Below, piece by piece: positions 26,927 through 34,718 of a DNA stretch of 64,000 nt (within the stretch, counting starts at the first letter, position 1; every line of letters begins with the position of its first letter). This DNA is from Dysgonamonadaceae bacterium (lineage in GTDB: Bacteria; Bacteroidota; Bacteroidia; Bacteroidales; Azobacteroidaceae). The position numbers were made by a program, and so were the translations under genes. The stretch spans positions 1-64,000 of the forward strand of contig JAISUK010000009.1 in NCBI GenBank assembly GCA_031272075.1, in the 5' to 3' direction. Under the pieces are notes generated by a model. It was not told the origin of the DNA. It made no database searches and saw only the letters and a list, made by a program, of their open reading frames with translations.

Positions 26927-27081
26927 AAGACGGTGCATGCACCGCCAGTGACGCCGACACCATCGAAGTGCTCCAGGCGTTCTTCGTCAGACCCATCGGC
27001 GTGGCCGGCACCGAAGTGGAGATCCTCTTCACCAAAGACATGTCGATCACGCGCAGCGGGGCTGTGATGCAGTTGAGGTAG
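26927..27081 (+). pseudogene. GC-rich coding-like scrap after GH31
   Basis: From just after the GH31 stop to a TAG at 27081 the frame TASDADTIEVLQAFF...ITRSGAVMQLR is open. The DNA is visibly richer in G+C than its surroundings, and the translation looks like the end of a real protein I do not recognise. It opens with a copy of the CGGTGCATGCACCG palindrome. No start codon of its own; the ORF-track start at 26848 lies inside GH31. Probably a fossil. Confidence 0.35.
26931..26944. repeat. Third copy of the CGGTGCATGCACCG palindrome
   Basis: Exact copy of the 14-bp core of the 24-bp palindrome at 2126-2149, 4 bp after the GH31 stop; the outer arms are degenerate here. Confidence 0.75.
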
Positions 27082-27150
27082 TAGCTAGTGGTTAGTAGCT
27101 AGTGGTTAGTGATTAGGAATCGTTGACTTCTAACTAACCACTAACCACTA
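27079..27150. repeat. TAG-rich tandem and inverted repeat
   Basis: Two exact tandem 14-mers TAGTAGCTAGTGGT (27079-27106), then a TTAGTGATTAG tail, and about 15 bp later a block rich in CTAACCACTA and CTAATCACTA, roughly the reverse complement of the first. Low-complexity spacer of the same flavour as the AGTTAGA repeats elsewhere. It would place stop codons in several frames. Confidence 0.6.
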
Positions 27151-27165
27151 ATCACTAATTTTCGT

Positions 27166-27187
27166 CCTGTAAAACAGGGGTTTTGTT
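27166..27187 (+). terminator. Possible weak terminator after the dextran-type PUL
   Basis: CCTGT, three A, ACAGG, then GGTTTTGTTT: a 5-bp stem followed by a T-rich run, 240 bp after GH31. Short stem, so only a candidate. Confidence 0.35.
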
Positions 27188-27226
27188 TATAAAGAAGCGA
27201 ATAACGAAAATAAAATGCCAATATTA

Positions 27227-27259
27227 TTTGGAAATAAATATTTTTCTTTGCTATATTTG
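27227..27259 (+). promoter_or_regulatory. Promoter of the ECF sigma / exonuclease III operon
   Basis: TTTG (27227-27230), 21 bp, TATATTTG (27252-27259): a full match to the Bacteroidetes consensus. It leaves an untranslated leader of roughly 140 nt before the start at 27408. The leader ends in a GC-richer segment (27345-27390) with short complementary stretches, whose function I cannot assign. Confidence 0.75.
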
Positions 27260-27407
27260 TAGTCAAAATAAATTGTTTCACTCTTAAAATTGAATTGCCT
27301 ATAGCAACATCATTACTCTTAAACCCTCGTTTTCGATAAGCAAACGCAGAGGCGGCACGTATGTGAAGCCCTGTCGGGTGCGGGAAGCGACTTAAAATAA
27401 AATAGTA

Positions 27408-28001
27408 ATGAACTTATTAAGAAACATGACCGACGAAGAATTGGTCGTTGCTTATGCTGAAGGTAATAATTCTGCTTTTGACATTTTATTAAACCGTCAT
27501 CGTACGAATGTATATTCCTACATTTATTTTATCGTGCGCAGCAAAGAGTTGGCGGAAGACATTTTTCAGGAAACATTCATCAAAGCGATTGTGACGATCA
27601 AACAGGGCAGGTATACCGAAAACGGAAAATTCCGTGCGTGGATCAACCGGATTGCCCACAACCTGATCATTGACAATTTCCGTCAGGAAAAGAATGAACA
27701 CACCATCTCGAACGACGATTTCGAAGTCGATTTGTTCAACAATGCCCGATTGTCCGACGAGACCATCGAAGACAGCATGGTGAAGACGCAAATCCTTGCC
27801 GACGTCAGAAAGCTGATTGACTATCTCCCCGACAATCAAAAAGAAGTGTTGATGCTCCGCTATTACCGCGATTTGAGCTTCAAAGAAATCGCTGACATCA
27901 CCGGAGTCAGTATCAATACCGCTTTGGGACGTATGCGTTACGCCATCCTCAACATGCGCCGTATCGCCGAAGAAAAAAGCATGATACTGACAGTAGAATG
28001 A
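27408..28001 (+). CDS. ECF-type RNA polymerase sigma factor
   Basis: 197 residues. Sigma-2 region (SAFDILLNRHRTNVYSYIYF, then AEDIFQETFIKA) and sigma-4 region (LPDNQKEVLMLRYYRDLSFKEIADITG) are clear. A second in-frame ATG at codon 7 (MTDEELV) is an alternative start. No FecR or other anti-sigma gene is next to it. It overlaps exodeoxyribonuclease III by 4 bp (ATGA), implying translational coupling and a possible role in DNA repair or stress. Its regulon is unknown. Confidence 0.92.
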   Translation: MNLLRNMTDEELVVAYAEGNNSAFDILLNRHRTNVYSYIYFIVRSKELAEDIFQETFIKAIVTIKQGRYTENGKFRAWINRIAHNLIIDNFRQEKNEHTISNDDFEVDLFNNARLSDETIEDSMVKTQILADVRKLIDYLPDNQKEVLMLRYYRDLSFKEIADITGVSINTALGRMRYAILNMRRIAEEKSMILTVE

Positions 28002-28768
28002 AAATCATCTCCTATAATTTAAACGGTATCCGTTCGGCGGAAGGGAAAGGATTGATACAATGGTTGCAAGACGCGAATCCGGATGTGTTTTGTGTGCAGG
28101 AAACAAAAGCGCAACCTGAACAGATCGGACTGCTTCCGTATCAGGAGCTGGGTTACGGGACTTGCTTGATTCATTCCGCTCAGAAAAAAGGCTACAGCGG
28201 GGTTGCTTTATTCAGTAAAAAGGCCCCCGATCATTATACAATCGGCATGGGCAATGACTTCTTCGACGCAGAAGGGCGGGTGATCCGCGCCGATTTCGGC
28301 GATATATCGGTGGTTTGCGTGTACATCCCTTCGGGAACCACCGGCGACGTACGACAGCAATTGAAGATGGAATTTCTGGATTTATTTACCGACTACTTGC
28401 AACAATTACGCATCGAACGACCCAATCTGGTGATTTGCGGGGATTACAATATATGTCGTCAGCCCATCGATATCAATCATCCGGAGCGACATGCCAAGTC
28501 TTCCGGTTTTTTGCCGGAAGAACGCGCCTGGTTCGATAAGTTCGTCAATCTTGGCTATGTAGACACGTTTCGCCTTTTTAACCAAGAGCCCGAACAATAC
28601 AGTTGGTGGAGCTATATGGCAAACGCCCGGGAGAAAAACCTGGGTTGGCGAATCGATTACCACATCGTCACGGATGCGTTGAAACCCCGTGTCACTTCGG
28701 CCTCCATCCTTCAGGAAGCGCGACATTCCGACCATTGCCCGGTGGAGGTGAAAGTCGAAAATTATTAA
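27998..28768 (+). CDS. xth: Exodeoxyribonuclease III / AP endonuclease
   Basis: 256 residues, full length for the family. Motifs of the EEP nuclease fold: ISYNLNGIRSAEGKG (Asn), VFCVQETKAQ (metal-binding Glu), VVCVYIPSG, VICGDYNICRQ (Asp/Asn), WRIDYHIVT, and the C-terminal RHSDHCPVE with the catalytic Asp/His. It cuts DNA at abasic sites and trims 3' ends in base excision repair, in the cytoplasm. Co-translated with the ECF sigma factor upstream. Confidence 0.95.
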   Translation: MKIISYNLNGIRSAEGKGLIQWLQDANPDVFCVQETKAQPEQIGLLPYQELGYGTCLIHSAQKKGYSGVALFSKKAPDHYTIGMGNDFFDAEGRVIRADFGDISVVCVYIPSGTTGDVRQQLKMEFLDLFTDYLQQLRIERPNLVICGDYNICRQPIDINHPERHAKSSGFLPEERAWFDKFVNLGYVDTFRLFNQEPEQYSWWSYMANAREKNLGWRIDYHIVTDALKPRVTSASILQEARHSDHCPVEVKVENY

Positions 28769-28914
28769 GCAACAAGATATTACAATTTAGTGATTCGCAG
28801 TATAGCACCTCCATCGACTGCTAAAGGCAATTCAATTCTGTCTTTACAGGTTACTGTACGTATTTCCTTTGATCAAACGGGATCAACGTAAATTTTGTCT
28901 GAATTTGTTCCGCA
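28769..28914. other. Non-coding gap after exonuclease III
   Basis: No credible ORF, terminator stem or RNA gene was recognised before the promoter at 28915. Together with 28993-29429 it makes a gene-poor 660-bp stretch. Confidence 0.5.
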
Positions 28915-28949
28915 TTTGTGTGTAATACGGAGTTTTTATGCTAACTTTG
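28915..28949 (+). promoter_or_regulatory. Promoter upstream of a 43-codon ORF
   Basis: TTTG (28915-28918), 23 bp, TAACTTTG (28942-28949). The -7 element is a perfect match; the spacer is 2 bp longer than usual. The ATG at 28993 lies 43 bp downstream behind an A-rich stretch. Confidence 0.6.
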
Positions 28950-28992
28950 CAGCATCATATTGAAAAATATTAACATTATAATAATCGAAAAA

Positions 28993-29124
28993 ATGAGAAA
29001 AGCAACTGGAAATCCGCAGAGAAAAAGAATTTCAACAAGGACGGAAACCCGGAATAAGCGGCTGAAACTGGCGGTCGAAAATGGAAACATAATAAAGGAA
29101 CTTCTGAGTAAAGCGAGTGAATAA
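28993..29124 (+). CDS. Small basic hypothetical protein, 43 residues
   Basis: Too short for the ORF track. ATG at 28993, TAA at 29122. The peptide (MRKATGNPQRKRISTRTETR..., ending KELLSKASE) is very basic in its first 25 residues and helical and amphipathic after that. It has its own consensus promoter and an AT-rich leader like real Bacteroidetes genes. I do not recognise it; it could be a small DNA/RNA-binding protein or a toxin/antitoxin remnant. Not clearly linked to its neighbours. Confidence 0.5.
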   Translation: MRKATGNPQRKRISTRTETRNKRLKLAVENGNIIKELLSKASE

Positions 29125-29149
29125 TACATATCATCTCCGAATGATATGA

Positions 29150-29296
29150 GCAAACGCCTGTCTCGTCATCTTCGACCGTCGCCCCCAAGCAAAAACAACA
29201 CCCTGGAATGACCGCCTTGGTTATGAAGTCGTCGATGGCATCACGGTCGTGAAATGCAGAATGGTCAAAGCAGACCGGCGACGAGGTTCTTTTTGA
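29150..29296 (+). pseudogene. Fossil C-terminus resembling AAA-ATPase/PD-(D/E)XK (DUF1703-like) proteins
   Basis: An open frame without a start codon, between TGA at 29147 and TGA at 29294. It reads CLVIFDRRPQAKTTPWNDRL and then GYEVVDGITVVKC. The pattern 'VIFDRR...W..R...G..V..V..C' is what I associate with the extreme C-terminus of the abundant Bacteroidetes ATP-binding/PD-(D/E)XK nuclease-like proteins. The rest of such a gene is absent, so this would be a deletion remnant. The similarity is from memory of a short motif and is weak. Confidence 0.35.
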
Positions 29297-29356
29297 AAGC
29301 AAAATTTACATTATTCTCCATCCCCGGATTTTGACTCATCACCTTTGATGATATAC

Positions 29357-29403
29357 GAAAGGTTAGGCGAGACGTATGTGCGCTTTGTCTCGACTAACCT
29401 TTC
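29357..29403. repeat. 17-bp inverted repeat (large hairpin)
   Basis: GAAAGGTTAGGCGAGAC, 13-base loop, GTCTCGACTAACCTTTC; arms pair at 16 of 17 positions. It lies 27 bp after the end of the minus-strand SusD gene at 29430, where it could end that operon's transcript. No clear T-tract follows on the minus side. The inner GAGAC/GTCTC arms recall the 2126 palindrome family. Confidence 0.7.
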
Positions 29404-29429
29404 ATAAATATGCTGAAATCCGTTTCTCC

Positions 29430-30968
29430 CTATTCCGGCTTAGCGACGTAAGAAGTATTATCCGGCGAAAGCCCCCAATCGGGATTCAACGTAATGATAC
29501 CGTTGTCGATAGGAACGTTGAAATACTGGTCGTTGACCGGCGCAGAATAGGTTTTGTCACCTATGGTATGCGTGATGGTTGTTTTTGACCAGGGTTTTCC
29601 CGTATCGAGCGTATACCGTTTGATGTCCACGGTGCGTAAAAATGATTCAAAAGGCTGTTCCAGTCGCCGTTCTTTCAGGATTTCCACGAGCAATTGGTCG
29701 GCATTGAGCGAAGCGCCGTTCGTTAAGTCTGTTGAAGAGGCGTTGTCATAGCGGTATTTCCTCAAAAGATTCAGGTCGGCGAGTGCACTGGCCGGTTGTC
29801 CATTGCGGGCATAGGCTTCGGCGCGCATAAGCAGCAAGTCTGGATACGAAAGACCTTCATTGTAAATCAGTTTCGATCCGCGATAATTAAATTTCCTGAT
29901 TCCATCATTTCCCCAACCGTTATAGTTCAAGATAAAAAGTTTAAACCTCAGGTCATTTTTTGTATCAAACAATGAAAGGAAATCGTCCGAAACATAGTGA
30001 TTTTGACCTGTTACCGGGCTTACCCTGTACAACAGACTTTCGCGATTGTAAGCCTGACGGAAATTCAGGTCGCCGCCTTTATGCCGCAGATTCCAATAAT
30101 ATGCAGAGTCAATTCCTTCAGCCACAGTGACCGTTGTTTTGCTGTATTCAAAATCATTGAAATTATATATCAGATTGTCAACGCTGCCTTCCAGATTCAA
30201 AGCCAGGTTCCACGCCTCATCGGCATACTTGAGCATATTTTGCCAGTCGCGTTTGAACATGTAATACTGAGCATGCAGGGCTAACACCGCCGTTTTTCCT
30301 GCACGAGTGGGATTCCCTACCATTTCCGGAGCATCAAGCGCAGCGGTCAGATCCTGAAGCAGGAAATCGTAAATTTCGGCCACGGTATGCAAAGGAGGAT
30401 TGGGGGCAAGCGGAGATTCGGCTGTACGGTACGGAATCACTTTTTGATCGTTTGCTCCTGCCGGATTGTAGGGAGGACCATATACAAGCACCTGTTGCAA
30501 GTATTGCCATGCCCGTCCTGCTTTGGCTTCAGCAATCACTTCTTTGGCATGGTCGCTGTTTTTTTCGGCAGCCGAAAGATTGTCAATTCCTGCAATAACA
30601 TTGTTGAAATAACTGATCGCCCGATAGTTGTATGTCCAGAAATACTGTGCTGACACCGGATTGGAATAGGGCAGAGCGAAAATATAAGCGTGATAACGGT
30701 TGATGTTGGGATGCGTCGCATAATAAAGCGTTTCCGACAATCCCGTATCGAAAGTAATATTATCACCTAATAAAGCATAAAAACAGCCGCGGTTATTATC
30801 GAGAAAAAGATAATCATAAGTGTTAGAGTTATTCAGAAGATTTTCAAGTTCTACCACTTTCGTAGGAATCAGTTTACCTACCGGATCAACATCGAGAAAA
30901 TCCTGACAGGAGGTCTGAAACAGGATCAGACAAACCGCAATTATACTCGTTAATTTATTTGTTTTCAT
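29430..30968 (-). CDS. SusD/RagB family lipoprotein
   Basis: 512 residues. Lipoprotein signal with the Cys in LFQTSCQDFLDVDP, the standard SusD opening. C-terminal family pattern LLVEILKERRLEQPFESFLRTVDIKRY. Pairs with the STN-SusC directly upstream (17-bp gap). Start context ATTATTGACGTATGAAAA is one of the clearest copies of the recurrent start motif. No glycosidase gene follows, so the target glycan cannot be guessed. Confidence 0.93.
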   Translation of the reverse strand: MKTNKLTSIIAVCLILFQTSCQDFLDVDPVGKLIPTKVVELENLLNNSNTYDYLFLDNNRGCFYALLGDNITFDTGLSETLYYATHPNINRYHAYIFALPYSNPVSAQYFWTYNYRAISYFNNVIAGIDNLSAAEKNSDHAKEVIAEAKAGRAWQYLQQVLVYGPPYNPAGANDQKVIPYRTAESPLAPNPPLHTVAEIYDFLLQDLTAALDAPEMVGNPTRAGKTAVLALHAQYYMFKRDWQNMLKYADEAWNLALNLEGSVDNLIYNFNDFEYSKTTVTVAEGIDSAYYWNLRHKGGDLNFRQAYNRESLLYRVSPVTGQNHYVSDDFLSLFDTKNDLRFKLFILNYNGWGNDGIRKFNYRGSKLIYNEGLSYPDLLLMRAEAYARNGQPASALADLNLLRKYRYDNASSTDLTNGASLNADQLLVEILKERRLEQPFESFLRTVDIKRYTLDTGKPWSKTTITHTIGDKTYSAPVNDQYFNVPIDNGIITLNPDWGLSPDNTSYVAKPE

Positions 30969-30985
30969 ACGTCAATAATTTGTTT

Positions 30986-33900
30986 TTAAAATCCGAATTG
31001 TAAACCAAAATAATATTCTCGCGGGAAAGGCAGCGAAGTAAATGCCTGGTCAATATATCCACCGCTCGTACGGGCAAGATTGTATTCAAAACTTTCAGGA
31101 TCGATGTCTGTACCTTTCGCCGTAAAGGTGAGTAAATTACGTCCCTGCAAATAGATTCTGGCCCCGGACAACCCCAATTTGCCGGTCACGGATTGGGGCA
31201 GATTATAGGATAGTGTCAGGTCGCGCAGTTTGCAGAAACTGGCATCACCCACGAGCACATCGACAAACGGGAAATAGAATGCGTCCATATTCCAAGACGA
31301 TAACACGGGATAAATGGTCGTTGCTTCATCGCCGGCTTGGCGCCAGCGTTGCGATACGAAGCGACTTTGTATGTTTGATCCGGTGAAAGCGTCTTTGCGA
31401 TAGGAATGTCCAAGTTTAGCGATAAACATGAACGACAGGTCGAAGTCTTTATAGGTGAAACTGTTTGTTAATGAAAGGTCGAATTTCGGACGGGTAGTGC
31501 CTTGATAAACAACATCCGCAGTTCCCAAGTTTGCGATGGGGACAATTGTGCCGTCGGCTTTATAAGCTTGAGCGGCTCCTTGATCATTCAGTCCTGCGAA
31601 CCGTCCTCCCCAAAACGAAGCGGCGGGATATCCCGCAACGTGTACCGCGCCCGGATCGCCTGCTGTCCCTTGATAATAGTAGGAAGCATAATTGCGTGTG
31701 GCATTGTAGGTCAGTACTTTGTTGTCGTTGTATGCGAAGATGTGCGTGATGTTCCATCTGAAATCGCCATGACGCAAAACATTGGCGCTGATTGCTATTT
31801 CCAATCCTTTGTTCGACATACTTCCGATATTTTTTGTCACACTCGTGAAGCCGGTTGTAGCATCAACGATATCGGGAGCGAGCAGGTCGGTGCTCTTTTT
31901 GCTGTAGTAATCGATGGAAATTTTCAAGGCATTATTGAGCGTACTCAGGTCCAGGCCAAGATTTGTCGTTTGTGTCTTTTCCCAACGCAATTCATCATTC
32001 GGAGGGGAAGAGATGCCGTAGGAAGTCCCCTGGGCAGTCGTGTTGTACGAACCTGCGCTCAATATCATAAAAGGACCCTGATTCAGTGCGATATTTCCGC
32101 TGACGCCAAACGATCCGCGCAAATGCAACCGGTTTAGGAAATCCACGTCGAAAAAACTTTCTTCACTCACTTTCCAAGTTCCGCCGACCGACCAGAGCGG
32201 ACGGTAACGGTATTTCGGACTTGTTCCGAAGAAATTGGTAAGATCGAGGCGAATGCTGCCGCTTAAGATATAACGGTTGTTGTATTCGTAAGAACCGTTT
32301 CCGTAATACGACTCAAATCGGTTGTCCAGAAGGCTGTAACTGCCGTTGCTTGGCGAAAAGCCTTGCCAGGTATACATGTCGCTGTAATACGTGTAGGCGT
32401 TGATACCCTTTATATCTACCGGTACAAATGTGCCGGCAGTCGGATTGAACCCCATGCGAGTAGCATAAGTATTGTTATTATATGTCATACGGCGCATTTC
32501 GTAACCTGCAAGCAGGTTGACGCGATGTAACCTGTCTTGAAAATCCTGATTGTAATTGACTTGCCCGCGAAGAGTCCAACTTTCGTTGATATTTCGGCGT
32601 TCATTAATGATCGCTCCTTCAGGGATATAATGGTTTATGGGATTTGACTTCGATGTAGATGCGTTATAGGCATAGCGTACCGTGTATGAATCTTCGTCGG
32701 AAACCTGCTTCCATACAAAATTGCCGCGTTGCCAGTTGCCGCCTATTTCCGCAGTTAGCCCGTCGATGATGTTGAATTTGAGAAATCCGGTGAGTCGACT
32801 TTGAAAGTCTTCGGAAGTAGTACGTTCTCGATCCATTTCGTCAAGCAACACGTAATCTAAATTTTTAACGCCGGGGATGGTGCTGAATAATTGTTCTTGT
32901 GCTTGCCAGCCGGGTATCCAGAGTTTTGTACGTTTGCCGGAGGCGTCCACAATCTGGGTATAGGGAGTAAATTGCGACTGCTCTGTTGTGAAAGTAAACA
33001 ATCCCGAAGTATTGCCTGCAAGCATATCGTTTGCATTGTTTGTCGGTTCAAAGGTGGTGGAATAGGCGATATTCACGTTGGCTCCAAGGGTAATATATTT
33101 ATTCAGCTTCCATTCATCTTTGAAATCGACAACCGCACGGGTATTGCCGGAATTGATGAAATGATCTTCAGTATCGACAATATTAAAAACCATGTTGTAG
33201 GTATGCTTGGCTGTGCCGCCATTGAGCGAAACATTGTGCTGGTGACTGAGTTTCGGGCGAAATAAATATTCTTGAGCTTGACCGATATAATCCCTTTTTC
33301 TGAGCGCATCCAATTGCGCTTGCGCTTGTGCGCTTGTGATAGCGCCCGCTCTTTCTTGAATAAGAATATACGCGGCTTCCGTAGCGGCTGAGTTCAGGTC
33401 TGAAACAGGATTTTGATTGAACAAGTCGATTTCGGCATCGATATAATCTGAAGCACTGGACTTGTGCAGGTTGTGCAAGTCGGGTTCCGAAACGATACTG
33501 AAAGTTCCACGGTAAGAGATCTTCGGATCGCCTTCTGTTCCCTTTTTGGTTGTGATAACAATTACGCCGTTGGCAGCACGCGAGCCGTAGATTGAGGCGG
33601 CCACAGCATCTTTCAGAACGGTAATGCTTTCAACATTGTTGGCATTGATATTTTCAAAAGTTCCGTCACGATAAGAAAAATAAGCATCGTTCATGGTGGC
33701 GTCAACGGGATAACCGTCGATAACCAAAAGCGGGGTTTTGACCGCGGCAAAGGTTGATACGCCACGAATTTCCAAGTTTCCGTTGTTGTCCATCGTCAAT
33801 CCGGCAACCTGACCTTCGAGCATTGATTTCAGGTCGCGCTGGAGTTTGTTGTCGATGGTCTTGGTAGGGATGATCCCAAAAGCGCCGGTCGCCCTTTCGC

Positions 33901-34594
33901 GACTGACGGTGCGATAGCCGGTTACCACGACCTCTTCAACGTCCGTTTCAATCGGTTTTAGCTGGACTGTGGGCAATTGCGTTCTCCCATTGGCGGCAAC
34001 TTCCCGCGTTTCATAACCGATATACGAGAAAATAAGTATTGGATTCTTTTGATCGGTGGCCAATGAAAATCTTCCGTTTATGTCTGTAATTGTCCCTGTC
34101 GAAGTTTCTTTTACAAGTACCGTTACCCCCACCAGCGGCTCTCCCGCCGCATCAATCACGCTGCCTGAGATGTTGTTTTTCTGTTCGGTCTCGGCATTCC
34201 CGTTGATGGTTTCGGCAGCAACTTCCGGTGTGTCTTTCGACATGATGGCGATCTGTCGGTCGTTGATCTCGTAGTAATTCGGTGTTCCTTTGAACAGGTG
34301 ATCCAAAATGGTCATGACCGATTGGTTTTTCACATGCAGGTTCACCCGGCGGTTCACATTCAATGACTTCTCGCTGTACAAGAAGATAAATTCGCTGTTG
34401 TTTTCTATTTCCTGGAATACTTGGCGCACGGAGACATTGTCCAGATTCAAGTCAAATTTTGTCTGTTGAGAATAGCTGCGTGCTGTTAGCGATATTCCTG
34501 ATACAAAGAACAATAAAGCCAATAATTTCATTTTTAAAAGATATTCACACATGCATTTTCTCGAATAGCATGTATCAATTCGGTTTTTTTTCAT
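30986..34594 (-). CDS. SusC family TonB-dependent transporter with STN signalling domain
   Basis: 1202 residues. After a long N-terminus (the cleavable signal is around MKLLALLFFVSGISLTARS, and M22 is an alternative start) comes an STN domain (FDLNLDNVSVRQVFQEIENN), a carboxypeptidase-regulatory-like domain (SGSVIDAAGEPLVGVTVLV), the SusC box VEEVVVTGYRTVSRERATG, plug motif IYGSRAANGVIVITTKKG, and a barrel ending in FGLQFGF. The STN domain contacts a FecR anti-sigma factor in the periplasm, and a FecR gene lies just upstream, so transport through this protein should signal to the ECF sigma factor encoded at 37862-38431. Such sigma/FecR/SusC systems are typical of host-glycan or complex-glycan loci. 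Confidence 0.95.
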   Translation of the reverse strand: MKKNRIDTCYSRKCMCEYLLKMKLLALLFFVSGISLTARSYSQQTKFDLNLDNVSVRQVFQEIENNSEFIFLYSEKSLNVNRRVNLHVKNQSVMTILDHLFKGTPNYYEINDRQIAIMSKDTPEVAAETINGNAETEQKNNISGSVIDAAGEPLVGVTVLVKETSTGTITDINGRFSLATDQKNPILIFSYIGYETREVAANGRTQLPTVQLKPIETDVEEVVVTGYRTVSRERATGAFGIIPTKTIDNKLQRDLKSMLEGQVAGLTMDNNGNLEIRGVSTFAAVKTPLLVIDGYPVDATMNDAYFSYRDGTFENINANNVESITVLKDAVAASIYGSRAANGVIVITTKKGTEGDPKISYRGTFSIVSEPDLHNLHKSSASDYIDAEIDLFNQNPVSDLNSAATEAAYILIQERAGAITSAQAQAQLDALRKRDYIGQAQEYLFRPKLSHQHNVSLNGGTAKHTYNMVFNIVDTEDHFINSGNTRAVVDFKDEWKLNKYITLGANVNIAYSTTFEPTNNANDMLAGNTSGLFTFTTEQSQFTPYTQIVDASGKRTKLWIPGWQAQEQLFSTIPGVKNLDYVLLDEMDRERTTSEDFQSRLTGFLKFNIIDGLTAEIGGNWQRGNFVWKQVSDEDSYTVRYAYNASTSKSNPINHYIPEGAIINERRNINESWTLRGQVNYNQDFQDRLHRVNLLAGYEMRRMTYNNNTYATRMGFNPTAGTFVPVDIKGINAYTYYSDMYTWQGFSPSNGSYSLLDNRFESYYGNGSYEYNNRYILSGSIRLDLTNFFGTSPKYRYRPLWSVGGTWKVSEESFFDVDFLNRLHLRGSFGVSGNIALNQGPFMILSAGSYNTTAQGTSYGISSPPNDELRWEKTQTTNLGLDLSTLNNALKISIDYYSKKSTDLLAPDIVDATTGFTSVTKNIGSMSNKGLEIAISANVLRHGDFRWNITHIFAYNDNKVLTYNATRNYASYYYQGTAGDPGAVHVAGYPAASFWGGRFAGLNDQGAAQAYKADGTIVPIANLGTADVVYQGTTRPKFDLSLTNSFTYKDFDLSFMFIAKLGHSYRKDAFTGSNIQSRFVSQRWRQAGDEATTIYPVLSSWNMDAFYFPFVDVLVGDASFCKLRDLTLSYNLPQSVTGKLGLSGARIYLQGRNLLTFTAKGTDIDPESFEYNLARTSGGYIDQAFTSLPFPREYYFGLQFGF

Positions 34595-34649
34595 ACTTTT
34601 GACATGTTTATAATTTTATTATCTACTTTAGTAAACTGTAAACGTGATT

Positions 34650-34686
34650 AAAAACCAGTGGAACTCCCAATTCCCTGGTTTTTTTT
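34650..34686. terminator. Bidirectional terminator-like hairpin between fecR and susC
   Basis: AAAAACCAG-T-GGAA pairs with TTCC-CTGGTTTTT (one bulged base, 7-base loop). On the minus strand it is followed by a run of five T, on the plus strand by eight T. On the minus strand it lies 33 bp beyond the fecR stop and ends 56 bp before the susC start, so it could end most fecR transcripts or attenuate susC. Confidence 0.65.
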
Positions 34687-34718
34687 GGAATTGTTTTATT
34701 CTTCCATAGGCAAACAAA

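Noticed and set aside
26848-27081. 77-residue ORF as a real gene
   Set aside because: Its start lies inside GH31, no promoter is seen, and only the part after the GH31 stop looks distinctive; treated as a fossil.
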